A stretch of 64,000 nucleotides of DNA from NCBI GenBank assembly GCA_963556255.1, contig OY744616.1, forward strand, positions 28,918,408-28,982,407, in the 5' to 3' direction. Both the position numbers and the translations under genes were made by a program. The notes under the pieces were generated by a model that saw only the letters and a program-made list of their open reading frames with translations, was not told where the DNA came from and did not search any database. Position 1 is the stretch's first letter; every line of letters starts with the position of its first letter. Origin of the DNA: Allolobophora icterica (Eukaryota > Annelida > Clitellata > Crassiclitellata > Lumbricidae). Below, in pieces: positions 12,901 through 20,450 of this stretch.

Positions 12901-15398
12901 ATTAATGGCAAAAAGAAAAGAGGATCTGGCAGAACTGATAAGAAGGGTCAGGAGAGAAAGTGAAAAAGCTGGTTTATACTTCAACATAAAGAAGACAAAG
13001 GTCATGACAACAGCAGATTGGGATAGTTTTGAGATAGACGGAGAGGAAATAGAGGTGGTAGAAAGCTTCACATTCCTAGGATCACTGGTTGGAAAGGAGG
13101 GAAAGTGTGATCCAGAAATAAAACGAAGGATTGCTATAGGGAAAGCTGCAATGACCGGACTGGAAAAGATATGGAAAGACAAACATGTGAGCATAGAAAC
13201 CAAAAAAGGCTCGTGAGAGCACTAATCTTTCCTACGGTACTGTACGGTTGCGAGACGTGGACAATGACAAAGAACATGGAAAATAAGGTTAACGCTTGTG
13301 AAATGTGGATATGGAGGAAGATGCTGAGAATATCTTGGACTGAGAAAAGAACGAATGAATCAATACGAGAGGAGATTGGAGTTGAGAATGAAGAGTCGTT
13401 AAAACAAACTGCGACAAGAATGAAGCTAAGGTTCTTTGGACATGTTATGCGATCTGATGGTCTGGAGAAGGAAATGATGCTGGCGTGCGGTGAGGGGAGG
13501 AGAAGACTGGGTCGCCCAAGGAGGAGATGGATGGATGAGATACAAGATGTAACTGGCATGAATTTGGCGGAATTGAGAGACTTGTCATCGAATAGGAGAC
13601 GGTGGAGTGTGTTCACCAGGACGATCGCTAGAGCTCCACGAGCTGACAGCACAAGGTGACAAGGTGACAAGGTGATGTTTTATGTTCAATGCTTCTAGCT
13701 ACTGTCCCATTGTGCGTTTGCTAATGGTGTAATAAAGAATATACTTACTTACTTTACTTACTTAATTACCTTACTGCATTTTTAGAAATTGAGTTTGGAT
13801 GGTCGCTTGCATTGACCACAGCCAGCAATCCAATTGTGATTGGTTCAGTTGTGCTTCTGATGATTGTGGTCTTCTTGGTTATTATTACATGGGTAATTCT
13901 AAAGAAAAAGAAACGCCGAAGCTACACGTCGAGTGCTGGTAAGAAAACAAAACGAATATACATGATAAGCAATCATTGAGTATCAAATCATCGAAAATAA
14001 CAATATGTTTGCAATTTGTGAGGAGCTATAGACTCCGAAGAGTTCAGTAATGATGGGTTTAAAGTCCGTATATTGAGATATTGAGATGAATACTTCGACT
14101 CACCCGATCCTTTGCCTTCACATTCTCGACCTAAGCGACACCCACCTTAGCAGCTACTCTACATCCTCTGACCTCCTGTCAACCGGACACTGACCTCTTT
14201 GACTACCCTTTGGACAACCCCTCTGACTTAAAGCAGCTCTCGTGAATAAGCTGGTGCTCTGCGCTTAGCTTTCGAGTGGTACTTTAGAAATTTGAAATGT
14301 ACGATTACGATTACGAATAAGTAGTACAGCACTGCTTACAGGCTGTCTGAAGTTTCGCTGTTAGAATCATATTACATTTCAGCTGAAGGAAAGTACCGGG
14401 TACGCAGCGACAACTGTTCGGATGTCAACAACATAAGGTTGTCCAAATGTTCCAGAGAAAGTGATGAACTGTCAGCTGAAGACGATGGTACTTTGCATCG
14501 CAACTATCAACCGAGTTTCAACTACTATGTGACCGACTCCTTCATGACATCTGGCGGTGCGTCGTTAACCTCAAAACCCAATACACTGCGCCTACCAAAT
14601 GACTCTGTGTATCATTTCATTAGAGTTGTCTGGTAATGAGTACCATATCATGCTCCAGCTTAGACTGAGCTCGGACTCTTTTTCCACTATTGATGTATGA
14701 TTCTGCTTTAATGGTCGTGAAATAGACCCATACAAGTCAAAGTTTTACACCCCCCCCCCATTTCTCTTCTCTATGCTGCACACTGGGGATTATCATTGAT
14801 TATGCTGGCGCAACCAGGTCCGCTTCCTCTTTTACCTCAGCCAAAGGTTTTCCCTTCACTATTAAATTATAGTTGGAGAGTGCTATTTTTGCCAATAATT
14901 ATTCTTCAATTATTGACGCACAATTAATTTTTAAGGAGAACCTTAGCTTTTAATTTCACAAGGTCAGCAATGTGTATGTTATTTGATGACCTCATTATGA
15001 AAATGGTAAACCCCTGTTAGCGTAGTATTTTATAACGCTATCATTTAGCCTTTTCTCTATATGTACACACAGGCTATGAGCATTAAGCATGCATATCTTA
15101 TATATGTGTAATCTGTGTAAGGATTATACGCAGCTTATCTATTATAAGTATCTATTATATTGTCTATTATTATTAAATTGCAGGTGATGGAACGCAATGT
15201 GCGAACACCGGCGACGAGAACGCCTCAGCCGACATGCACGCAATGTCAATGCATCGCACAGATCAACCAACTGTCGCATACAAGGTGTCCGGCTCAACTA
15301 TATCAACGCTTCTCTTTGATCCACCAACAGTAACAACTTTCATCGACGACGGACCAGAAGACACAGAAGACACAGAATCAAGCGATGTCCCTTCTTAA
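324..15398 (+). CDS. Gene 1: cbEGF-repeat single-pass transmembrane protein (3' part of gene)
   Basis: Spliced gene whose 5' end lies left of the window. Coding exons seen: 324-443, 706-828, 1023-1142, 1653-1772, 5137-5256, 5812-5931, 6193-6312, 6481-6600, 9255-9374, 9795-9914, 10451-10570, 11476-11595 (cbEGF), 13786-13938 (transmembrane), 14383-14556 and 15184-15398 (cytoplasmic, stop TAA). Every junction is phase 1 with AG acceptor and GT donor. cbEGF domains carry the D-x-D-E-C calcium motif, six Cys, and C-x-N-x4-Y/F-x-C-x-C, the Asn/Asp beta-hydroxylation consensus. The predicted product is a type I surface protein with a rod of calcium-stiffened EGF modules and a tail of about 130 residues. 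Ligand and function are unknown. It is related to gene 2 downstream. The exon set is read by eye from splice signals; transcripts could use other combinations. Confidence 0.78.
706..828 (+). CDS. Gene 1 cbEGF exon b (type B, one residue longer)
   Basis: 123 nt, the only gene 1 cbEGF exon of this length. Starts [12 protein letters not shown] and ends NDESQCEG; one codon is added between Cys5 and Cys6 relative to 6193-6312 and 60580-60699. Donor gtgcgt. Confidence 0.9.
912..955. repeat. AT/TA microsatellite
   Basis: Alternating ta/at run interrupted once, within the intron before exon c. Confidence 0.8.
1023..1142 (+). CDS. Gene 1 cbEGF exon c (type C)
   Basis: 120 nt, phase 1-1, acceptor taacag, donor gtgtgt. 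Starts [16 protein letters not shown] and ends NRFLCEG. The flanking introns match those around 6481-6600 and 60877-60996. Confidence 0.9.
1382..1470 (+). pseudogene. Decayed cbEGF exon
   Basis: Similar to the degenerate exon at 8960-9080 (tgctgaa..caacggaaaatt..accagt..g, then ..cgcaaatagcg.., then agtggacgatt). The first Cys codon region is lost and an in-frame stop is present. Confidence 0.55.
1653..1772 (+). CDS. Gene 1 cbEGF exon d (type D)
   Basis: 120 nt, acceptor gttag, donor gtgagt. Starts [16 protein letters not shown], the type-D signature shared with 9255-9374 and 61334-61453. The 3' end ([13 protein letters not shown]) and downstream intron are closer to 59189-59308, so the unit looks mosaic. 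Confidence 0.9.
1923..1932. repeat. Target-site duplication, left copy
   Basis: ataaagctaa, repeated directly at 4833-4842 and flanking the RTE-like element. The duplicated segment at 59393-59402 (attcagctag) marks the pre-insertion site. Confidence 0.85.
1969..3006 (+). pseudogene. RTE ORF, endonuclease part
   Basis: Starts [11 protein letters not shown]. Endonuclease/exonuclease/phosphatase motifs are visible in order: [10 protein letters not shown] with the catalytic Glu, [22 protein letters not shown] and [11 protein letters not shown] with the terminal His. The domain nicks target DNA to prime reverse transcription. The frame ends early at 3004-3006 because of the 5-nt duplication; reading resumes in another frame at about 3003. 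Confidence 0.85.
3007..3641 (+). pseudogene. RTE ORF, linker and RT fingers
   Basis: Continuation in the third + frame. Contains [32 protein letters not shown] and NYRTIAMIS, typical of the first RT blocks. The open frame runs to a stop at 3681-3683, but homology switches frame near 3641, where one base appears missing. Confidence 0.8.
3642..4825 (+). pseudogene. RTE ORF, RT catalytic core and C-terminus
   Basis: Open in the second + frame to a TGA at 4823-4825. RT motif A is [14 protein letters not shown], motif B is [20 protein letters not shown], and motif C is [11 protein letters not shown] with the catalytic YADD. The C-terminal part has [15 protein letters not shown] and ends RAPRADSTR. 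The catalytic residues are intact; only the upstream frameshifts break the ORF. Confidence 0.87.
4833..4842. repeat. Target-site duplication, right copy
   Basis: ataaagctaa, identical to 1923-1932. Confidence 0.85.
5137..5256 (+). CDS. Gene 1 cbEGF exon e
   Basis: 120 nt, acceptor tttcag, donor gtgagt. Starts [16 protein letters not shown] and ends NEFRCEG. The upstream intron matches the one before 59680-59799, while the downstream intron start matches that after type-C exons, a mosaic pattern. Confidence 0.9.
5321..5395 (+). pseudogene. Half cbEGF exon (C-terminal part only)
   Basis: Encodes [20 protein letters not shown] followed by donor gttcgt. It matches the second half of 59680-59799. 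The first half and acceptor are missing, replaced by intron-like sequence. Confidence 0.7.
5812..5931 (+). CDS. Gene 1 cbEGF exon f (type A)
   Basis: 120 nt, acceptor tttcag, donor gttcgt. Starts [16 protein letters not shown] and ends NDFQCEG. Nearly the same as 324-443; the intron upstream is also conserved. Confidence 0.92.
6193..6312 (+). CDS. Gene 1 cbEGF exon g (type B)
   Basis: 120 nt, acceptor atgcag, donor gtgcgt. Starts [16 protein letters not shown] and ends LLNEFQCEG. Confidence 0.92.
6481..6600 (+). CDS. Gene 1 cbEGF exon h (type C)
   Basis: 120 nt, acceptor ggtag, donor gtgcgt. Starts [16 protein letters not shown], with a Gly after Cys3 (CGNNIG) as in 60877-60996. Confidence 0.92.
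6708..6910 (+). mobile_element. Interspersed repeat, ctagctgtaaccc family
   Basis: Begins actagctgtaacccgtgaaa with a small tcacgg fold-back, and ends in gacagacagata/gacagag. Relatives are at 29104-29358 and 46892-47501, with a looser one at 36938-37190. It interrupts an intron that is uninterrupted in the paralogues after 1142 and 60996. Class not determined. Confidence 0.55.
6972..7300 (-). mobile_element. LINE 3' fragment, reverse orientation
   Basis: The minus strand encodes a C-terminal RT-like end ([19 protein letters not shown] ... FLTRMLYF) at 7049-7300, followed by a 3' end with a tandem cttactta tail (agtaagta on +). The same 3' terminus is found at 13727-13765 on the + strand. 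Family not determined. Confidence 0.5.
7301..8160. other. Insertion of unassigned repeats in a gene 1 intron
   Basis: Not present in the paralogous introns after 1142 and 60996. It includes tandem-like segments at 7680-7880 (ctggatatttgtgcgac) and an inverted relative of the 6708-6910 family near 7985-8060, with the tgacgtcac and gccgtcgtcaaga blocks in reverse. No coding function seen. Confidence 0.4.
7983..8032. repeat. Perfect 18-bp inverted repeat
   Basis: Arms 7983-8000 and 8015-8032 (acgtcacaaacggtttct and its complement) with a 14-nt loop. Confidence 0.85.
8175..8800. repeat. Segment duplicated at 20180-20840
   Basis: Long collinear similarity from gcggcctgctcag-like sequence through the cgatgatcgctgatgaagg region to ttcatgcatt. 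The second copy is in the decayed gene 1 duplicate. It may itself be a transposon; no terminal repeats recognised. Confidence 0.65.
8960..9080 (+). pseudogene. Decayed cbEGF exon
   Basis: Reads [20 protein letters not shown] and [15 protein letters not shown]. The first Cys is replaced by Ser, the acceptor is weak and no proper donor follows. Counterparts at 1382-1470 and 20994-21100 are also decayed, so loss predates some duplications. Confidence 0.65.
9255..9374 (+). CDS. Gene 1 cbEGF exon i (type D)
   Basis: 120 nt, acceptor gttag, donor gtgcgt. Starts [16 protein letters not shown] and ends NEFRCEG. Confidence 0.92.
9559..9655 (+). pseudogene. Decayed cbEGF exon
   Basis: After ttttag it begins acattgacgag then ttg, losing Cys1. 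It has stops and ends without a donor. Paralogous relics are at 21358-21472 and 61630-61755. Confidence 0.6.
9795..9914 (+). CDS. Gene 1 cbEGF exon j (type G)
   Basis: 120 nt, acceptor gatag, donor gtacat. Starts [16 protein letters not shown] and ends NDFLCKG. Partner of 61897-62016. Confidence 0.92.
10451..10570 (+). CDS. Gene 1 cbEGF exon k (type H)
   Basis: 120 nt, acceptor aaag, donor gtaagg. Starts [16 protein letters not shown] and ends KNDYDCEG. Partner of 63448-63567. It has an extra Cys (CENCDG) near the beta-hydroxylation position, so seven Cys in total. Confidence 0.9.
10718..10751 (+). pseudogene. End fragment of a cbEGF exon
   Basis: Encodes [11 protein letters not shown] followed by a gtaaat donor-like site. 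The first four Cys are missing. Confidence 0.45.
11476..11595 (+). CDS. Gene 1 cbEGF exon l, last EGF before the membrane
   Basis: 120 nt, acceptor atag, donor gtaaag. Starts [16 protein letters not shown] and ends DELKCAG. It is the most membrane-proximal domain; only a short stalk follows in the next exon. Confidence 0.9.
11596..12788. other. Intron sequence with an unassigned repeat
   Basis: 12140-12440 is GC-richer than its surroundings (gtcggccgagg ... gccattggcggcgg) and looks like inserted repeat DNA. No exon, RNA gene or clear terminal repeats seen. Confidence 0.4.
12789..12800. repeat. Target-site duplication, left copy (RTE copy 2)
   Basis: atgttttatgtt, repeated at 13675-13686. 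Confidence 0.85.
12801..13674 (+). mobile_element. RTE/BovB-like retrotransposon, 5'-truncated copy 2
   Basis: From 12804 it matches 3969-4832 of copy 1 over about 860 nt with two point-level differences seen by eye: one A lost from the A7 run (near 13201) and C to T near 13356. It carries one extra 8-nt gacaaggt tail unit. Flanked by a perfect 12-bp duplication. The A loss breaks the RT C-terminal frame. Confidence 0.9.
13675..13686. repeat. Target-site duplication, right copy (RTE copy 2)
   Basis: atgttttatgtt, identical to 12789-12800. Confidence 0.85.
13727..13765 (+). mobile_element. LINE 3' terminus fragment
   Basis: taataaagaatatacttact followed by cttactta repeats, the reverse complement of the terminus at 6972-7010. 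It is only the very end of an element, 20 nt before the transmembrane exon. Confidence 0.45.
13786..13938 (+). CDS. Gene 1 transmembrane exon
   Basis: 153 nt, phase 1-1, acceptor tttag, donor gtaaga. A short stalk is followed by a hydrophobic helix of about 23 residues ([20 protein letters not shown]) and then the basic cluster KKKKRR, a classic stop-transfer. This fixes a type I topology with the EGF array outside. No decayed copy of this exon was seen in the 20-22 kb duplicate. Confidence 0.9.
14383..14556 (+). CDS. Gene 1 cytoplasmic-tail exon 1
   Basis: 174 nt, phase 1-1. Acidic and Ser/Tyr-rich ([24 protein letters not shown]). Donor gtgcgt was chosen because it is phase 1 and fits the next exon. 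If unspliced, the frame continues to a TAA at 14634-14636, giving an alternative short tail. No ITIM, ITAM or kinase motif recognised. Confidence 0.8.
15184..15398 (+). CDS. Gene 1 last coding exon
   Basis: 215 nt from acceptor ttgcag to TAA at 15396-15398, in frame with the phase-1 donor at 14556. Reads [20 protein letters not shown] and, further on, an acidic repeat [14 protein letters not shown] at the C-terminus. No known domain. No canonical AATAAA was found close downstream. Confidence 0.8.
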
Positions 15399-15458
15399 AC
15401 ATACCGAGTTTAAAGTGTCTACAAACTTTAAATAGTGTATAATATGTTAGCCTATATA

Positions 15459-15547
15459 ATATATCGACTGTATAGAGGACAAACGTAATATGTCCAATGC
15501 TTAACACCATGGACTTATTACGTTTGTGCTCTATACAGTCGATATAT
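15459..15547. repeat. 38-bp near-perfect inverted repeat in the 3' region of gene 1
   Basis: Arms 15459-15496 and 15510-15547 pair with two mismatches and a 13-nt loop. It starts 60 nt after the stop codon, so it probably lies in the 3' UTR and would form a long RNA hairpin. It could also be a tiny foldback transposon. Confidence 0.85.
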
Positions 15548-16740
15548 CGAGTTGCAAGGTGTTAACAATCTTGAAAAAGCTATAAAAAATGCAACGTAAT
15601 CATTAGTCGAAACCATATGTAATAGATTTCAAAAGCACGCGTTATTATTTTACAATTATACCACTGCACTATTGTATTTTTTTATTATAAGAAGATAAAC
15701 AGAGCCAATTATATATGGATAAATTTATGCGTAACAGGCAACGCAGATGTTAGGCTAATATAATAACATCGCTTCATCAGTTTAAAAAAAGACATATGTC
15801 GACAATCCACTGCAGTCTTCTTATTGTTGGTATGTCTTGTTGTTCGACTTCAATGTGTAGTTCTGAACTCTGTAACTGGACATTATCAAATGTGTTGTAT
15901 GGTATAGCATTGATTTCCTGTTCAGCTAAAAAAATTCTTCGAACTTGGGCTCATAGTATATAAAACTTTGAACTCTGGTCAACCACAATACTTATAATCA
16001 GTCCTCATTCCTCGTCTTGTCACTATTTAATAAGGTCATCTGATTGTATTTCTTTGGTAATGCCTAAAACTAGCAAGTTGCTGGATCTAGATTTTGAATC
16101 TCTCTCACTGCATCTATCATGGACTCCCCTATATCATTCGTTTTCAACATATGACTTACCCTTTTCATCGTGCTTGCCCACCATAGGTTTCCTCCCTGCA
16201 TCAGCGAAAAGATGCGTATTCAGCTTATCTGCCTGGGAAGCTAACTCTATTTCGCCGTCAAAAGCTGACATGAGTTCCAGTAGTCCGTGTTGACGATGCT
16301 TACATAAACGAAACGACCGCTAACTGTGTTAAGATCTTGCAGAGATGCTGAAGTCCGTTCATATAAATTGCTGGACAAGATCATACAAATTTGGCGTCAA
16401 GATCATCGCGAGGCTGGTCGGTGCAATGGAAGTCCAGTGCCACGTAGACCTAGTAATGGAAGAAATTACCGAGTCGCAGATGCATAGGTTCATGTATGAG
16501 GCCACATCCTGACTCAAAACCGTTCTCATATTCAGTAATTTACCTGATGTTAACGTAATTAGTCTTGTATGTTCATAGACTTGTTGATAAAAACAGAGAC
16601 GGACCAACAAACCCGCACAAAGGCAGACATACATAATTATTAACGAAATTCAACGACTGATACAGATGCAGGAAGCTAATAGGCTTTAAATATTGGTTAA
16701 GTATTCGGCGGTAGGTTCAAAAGCGCATTGACACTGTTGG
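15548..16740. other. Intergenic sequence, no supported gene
   Basis: AT-rich. A minus-strand stretch at 16054-16293 reads protein-like (LMSAFDGEIELASQADK) but soon hits stops and frame breaks; perhaps a transposon relic. Nothing else recognised. Confidence 0.4.
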
Positions 16741-16742
16741 GT

Positions 16743-16844
16743 GTGTATGTATGTATGTATGTATGTATGTATGTATGTATGTATGTATGTATGTATGTAT
16801 GTATGTATGTATGTATGTATGTATGTATGTATGTATGTATGTAT
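16743..16844. repeat. (GTAT)n microsatellite
   Basis: About 25 uninterrupted tetranucleotide units. It opens long artefactual frames on both strands. Confidence 0.97.
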
Positions 16845-17197
16845 AGGGATACTTAATATAGCACCTGTTGAGTACATAGCAAAAGCGCTGACAATTATGC
16901 AAGAAGACACAGGCCCACATGAAGTTCGACTTGATCGACACCCGAATACGTCGATGGAAGAGCAGCGTTAACCAAAGCTGATTTGCATGTTAGAAATTAA
17001 CTATTTGTACAAAACGTCTGCCTTAGACCACTTGTGAACTGCAAAAAATTAATATATGATGATAAGTGGTTACAACGTTGCTGCGGTTTGCTTCCTTGTA
17101 ACTTATGACTGGCTTAGTCGTGCACTTAGTTACAGTGTTTCTTTCAGCGCATCATTTGACCCGCTGATGTAAGCGTCGAATTTCGAACAACGCCACT

Positions 17198-17205
17198 CTC
17201 ACAGT
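17198..17205. repeat. 8-bp target duplication, left (ctcacagt)
   Basis: Identical to 18106-18113. Confidence 0.88.
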
Positions 17206-17218
17206 CAGTCTTGTTGTC

Positions 17219-17386
17219 AAGACCTTAAACCTCAAGACCAAGACCAAGACCAAGACCTTGAACCTCAAGACCAAGACCAAGACCTTGAACCTCGAGACCA
17301 AGACCAAGACCAAGACTTTGAACCTCGAGACCAAGACCAAGACCAAGACCTTGAACCTCAAGACCAAGACCAAGACCAAGACCCAA
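17219..17386. repeat. Minisatellite, left array of the MITE
   Basis: caagac hexamers alternate with cttgaacctcaagacc units. Confidence 0.9.
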
Positions 17387-17925
17387 AAAATCGAAATCAG
17401 GTCAAGACTTCTAAAAATTGTCAAGTCGGAATATTCGCTATTTTAATGAAAACACGAGTCTTTTATTTTATTCAAGGAAATTAACTTTAAATGCAAACTG
17501 CAGAGAAATCCGAATTTGTATTCAAAAGTCCTTCATGCAAACTCTTATACCAAATGCCTTTTGTATTTTATAAAAACCAATTCACTCAGAATTTTCTGAC
17601 CAAGACGTGCCTGACATGACATAAAAATTCCGCCATGTGAAAAATACGTTCTACAGGTGTTGAAGTCGCTGACACACACAGAGTAGCTTTTCAAGCACTG
17701 GATGTAAATCTATAGATAGTGAGTCCTTTTGAAATCTTCCCATGGTTTATCACACCGTCTGATACAGAAGAACTGCTGCTGCCAATGGGTTTTCCTGACC
17801 AACAAGACTTGTAGGCCCTATCCATCCATAGATATTGGTCGTTTGATGCAAGCAGGCTTGATACAGAATTTTTGAGTTCTATTAAATGACTGTTCATATT
17901 AACAGCCGGTCTTGGTCTTGGTCTT

Positions 17926-18043
17926 GCGAGACCAAGACCAAGACCTTGAACCTCAAGACCAAGACCAAGACCTTGAACCTCAAGACCAAGACCAAGACCA
18001 AGACCAAGACCTTGAACCTCAAGACCAAGACCAAGACCAAGAC
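17926..18043. repeat. Minisatellite, right array of the MITE
   Basis: Same units and same orientation as 17219-17386. Confidence 0.9.
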
Positions 18044-18285
18044 TTTTAAAAACGAACTCGAGTGCACTCGAGACCAAGACCTTGGTCTCGAGGACAACAA
18101 GACTGCTCACAGTATATAAATGTGTTTATGTAGGCCCATCTTTCAAGTCCTGTAGTCTGAATATCGTGTGAGTTAGCATATAATGTAGAATGCAGCAATA
18201 AAAATGCAAGCCTGGGTTTGTGCAGTAGTACTTCACGCTAATAGATTGTACGCATTGAATCCGGATAATGGCAGTGACTCAGAGT

Positions 18286-18440
18286 GACAGGAGGAGGAGG
18301 AGGAGGAGGAGGAGCAGGAGCAGGAGCAGGAGGAGCAAGAGGAGGAGGTATAGGAGACTTAGAGGAGGAAGAGGAGCTATAGGAGGAGGAGGAAGAGAAG
18401 AAGGAGGAAGAGGAGGACGAAGGGCAGAAGGATGAGAGGT
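18286..18440. repeat. GGA-rich purine tract
   Basis: gga/gca/gaa triplets; low complexity. Confidence 0.9.
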
Positions 18441-18734
18441 GTCAAAGCTATATTTTAACAGTGATTTATCAAAAACTATTCATCTCGGCCTAGCACGATC
18501 TGTGCACTGGCACCTAAATTAAAGGATAGAGGTTGACGGATATCACCCTGCAGAAACTATACCAGTTACGCAGATCGAAGGAAGACATGAAGACCACAAG
18601 CAGCATTATTTAAATTGCATCTATAAAGCTGCAGAACTTAAACAAAAACGCCTTTCGAACCATGCATTGAACTGTCTTATATTGAAAATTTATCTAGCGT
18701 AGTCTATTGACAGACTTTCAACACATACAAACAA

Positions 18735-19384
18735 GTGGCTCAAGATAGGGGTCATCCGTTGCCGGTGGTCGGTTACAGAAATTGTCGTCAGATCTTCACT
18801 GACAATGATGAACAGGAACTGGCGCAGTATATTATACATGCAGGTACGATCTACTATGGACTCAGTACCACGGAAGTAAGAAAGTTCGCCTATGAATATG
18901 CAGTCGCAAATTTGGACCTCCGCCAAGAAAACTGGAAACAAACAAGAGAAAGAGAGGAGAAACCCAGATATTTACAGATACACCAGTTAAGAATCGACTC
19001 CTGGCCTTGCAAAATCAAAGAAAGGTTGCAAGGAAAATTGACAGGCCTAAAGTTGGGAGTGGTGTCAGTGCACGGAAAGATGTCAAGATCGGGAAAGCCA
19101 GAAAGGGTGCGATGGTAGGCCTACGTATGGGTGACAAGACGATGACAAGAAAGACTAAAATCATAGTGCCCGCTAGGAAGCAACTGAAACTGTCGGAGTT
19201 TGGAAGCAACAGCCGGAAGTCAGGAGTGGCGAATGAAAACGACGAATGTTTCTATTGCAATGAGCCGAGCGCTGAATCCATTGACGGCTGGATTCGATGC
19301 GACATCTGTTTACGCTGGGCGCATGATGCATGCGCTGGTGTAGAAGATGATGACGATGATTTCACCTGTGAGTTTTGCCGCTAG
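18735..19384 (+). pseudogene. Decayed, internally deleted pogo-like transposase with PHD finger
   Basis: Frame 3 (from 18735) resembles the psq-type HTH region of pogo-like transposases (IFTDNDEQELAQYIIHAG, YYGLSTTEVRKFAYEYA). Near 18955 the coding switches to frame 2: FTDTPVKNRLLAL and a basic linker, then a C-terminal PHD-like finger (CFYCNEPSAESIDGWIRCDI, CLRWAHDAC, CEFC) ending at TAG 19382-19384. The central DDE catalytic domain is absent. Pogo elements of this layout are known; the functional call is by recognition only. No matching 5' terminal repeat was found. Confidence 0.65.
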
Positions 19385-19504
19385 CCCGGAAGTAAATAAA
19401 ATACTAGCCTATGCCTATGACTAAGTTGGGCCTGTGCGAACCAAAAACTAGGCTATATGCATTCTAGATAGTTCAATTGCAACAACCTCTAGGTCTGTTA
19501 CATT

Positions 19505-19751
19505 AAGACCAACAAACCCCATACGATGGACCAACAAACCCCGCAAGGGGGTTAGTTGGTTTTTTCTAAGGGGGTGCATTTGGGCTTAATTCTCCAAATT
19601 TATGTTGAGCACTGTAAAATTTATATGTCAACAATTGATCCTGACATGTTACCACACAATGTTAAAATGTTTATTTGTTAATAAATTTAACGCTAACTGT
19701 GAAATGAGCTATTTTTTTAAAAGTGGACCAACTAACCCCACCCTACCCTAC
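19505..19751. repeat. Candidate terminal repeats of the pogo-like element
   Basis: accaacaaacccc occurs at about 19509 and 19532, with the inverted ggggttagttggt at about 19548. The similar accaactaaccccaccctac lies near 19726, ending ccctactg. These look like degraded transposon ends downstream of the transposase relic. Confidence 0.4.
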
Positions 19752-19868
19752 TGAAAACAAAAATAAATCTGTTTTCATTATGAATTTCTGATAGTATTTC
19801 AGTTCTGTGTCTCTGTTCTCTGTTTCTGAAGAAATTTGTCTATATCGAAACATAATTGAGGAATTATC

Positions 19869-20076
19869 CTGCTCGCGTCCATCTGTAGTGTAGGACGCCT
19901 GCCTTCGCAATCGACTCCAATAGATATCGACTGGTTCATTCTGATTTTCTACGCAAGGCGTACAGTTTCCTACGCTCGTACTTAATCATGGGTGGAGGTT
20001 CCTTTGATGTCATTATTTTGGGTAGGCCCTACAGTTAATGATTCCCCTCTGCCGTCTATCCACTCGATCCGAGCGG
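19869..20076. repeat. 208-bp direct repeat, copy 1
   Basis: From tgctcgcgtccatctg to gatccgagcgg; copy 2 at 20243-20450 appears identical by eye. Confidence 0.88.
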
Positions 20077-20242
20077 AATTATCCTCTCGATTATTGGTGG
20101 AGCATTGCCCCTCCTCCTCAATTATTGGGGGAGCACGTGTCCCGGCTCCCCCCCCCCAGAGTCTACGCCTGTGCACCCGGGTCCGGGACGCCAGAACGTT
20201 TCCTGATGGCCTGCTCAGTGAGATGATGTCGCTTATGTCTGC

Positions 20243-20450
20243 CTGCTCGCGTCCATCTGTAGTGTAGGACGCCTGCCTTCGCAATCGACTCCAATAGATA
20301 TCGACTGGTTCATTCTGATTTTCTACGCAAGGCGTACAGTTTCCTACGCTCGTACTTAATCATGGGTGGAGGTTCCTTTGATGTCATTATTTTGGGTAGG
20401 CCCTACAGTTAATGATTCCCCTCTGCCGTCTATCCACTCGATCCGAGCGG
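20243..20450. repeat. 208-bp direct repeat, copy 2
   Basis: 374 nt downstream of copy 1; corresponds to 8265-8450 of the gene 1 intron. Confidence 0.88.

Larger units (their letters stand above)
17206..18105. mobile_element. hAT-like MITE with internal minisatellites
   Basis: 900 bp. Terminal inverted repeats cagtcttgttgtc at 17206-17218 and its complement at 18093-18105, flanked by a perfect 8-bp duplication, as hAT elements make. Two arrays of caagaccaagac and ccttgaacctcaagac units (17219-17386 and 17926-18043) sit just inside the ends. No transposase, so non-autonomous. Confidence 0.85.

Noticed and set aside
16686..16971. Open frames of about 75 codons on both strands
   Set aside because: Produced by the (GTAT)n microsatellite; repeating Tyr-Ile-His-Thr and Met-Tyr-Val-Cys frames only.
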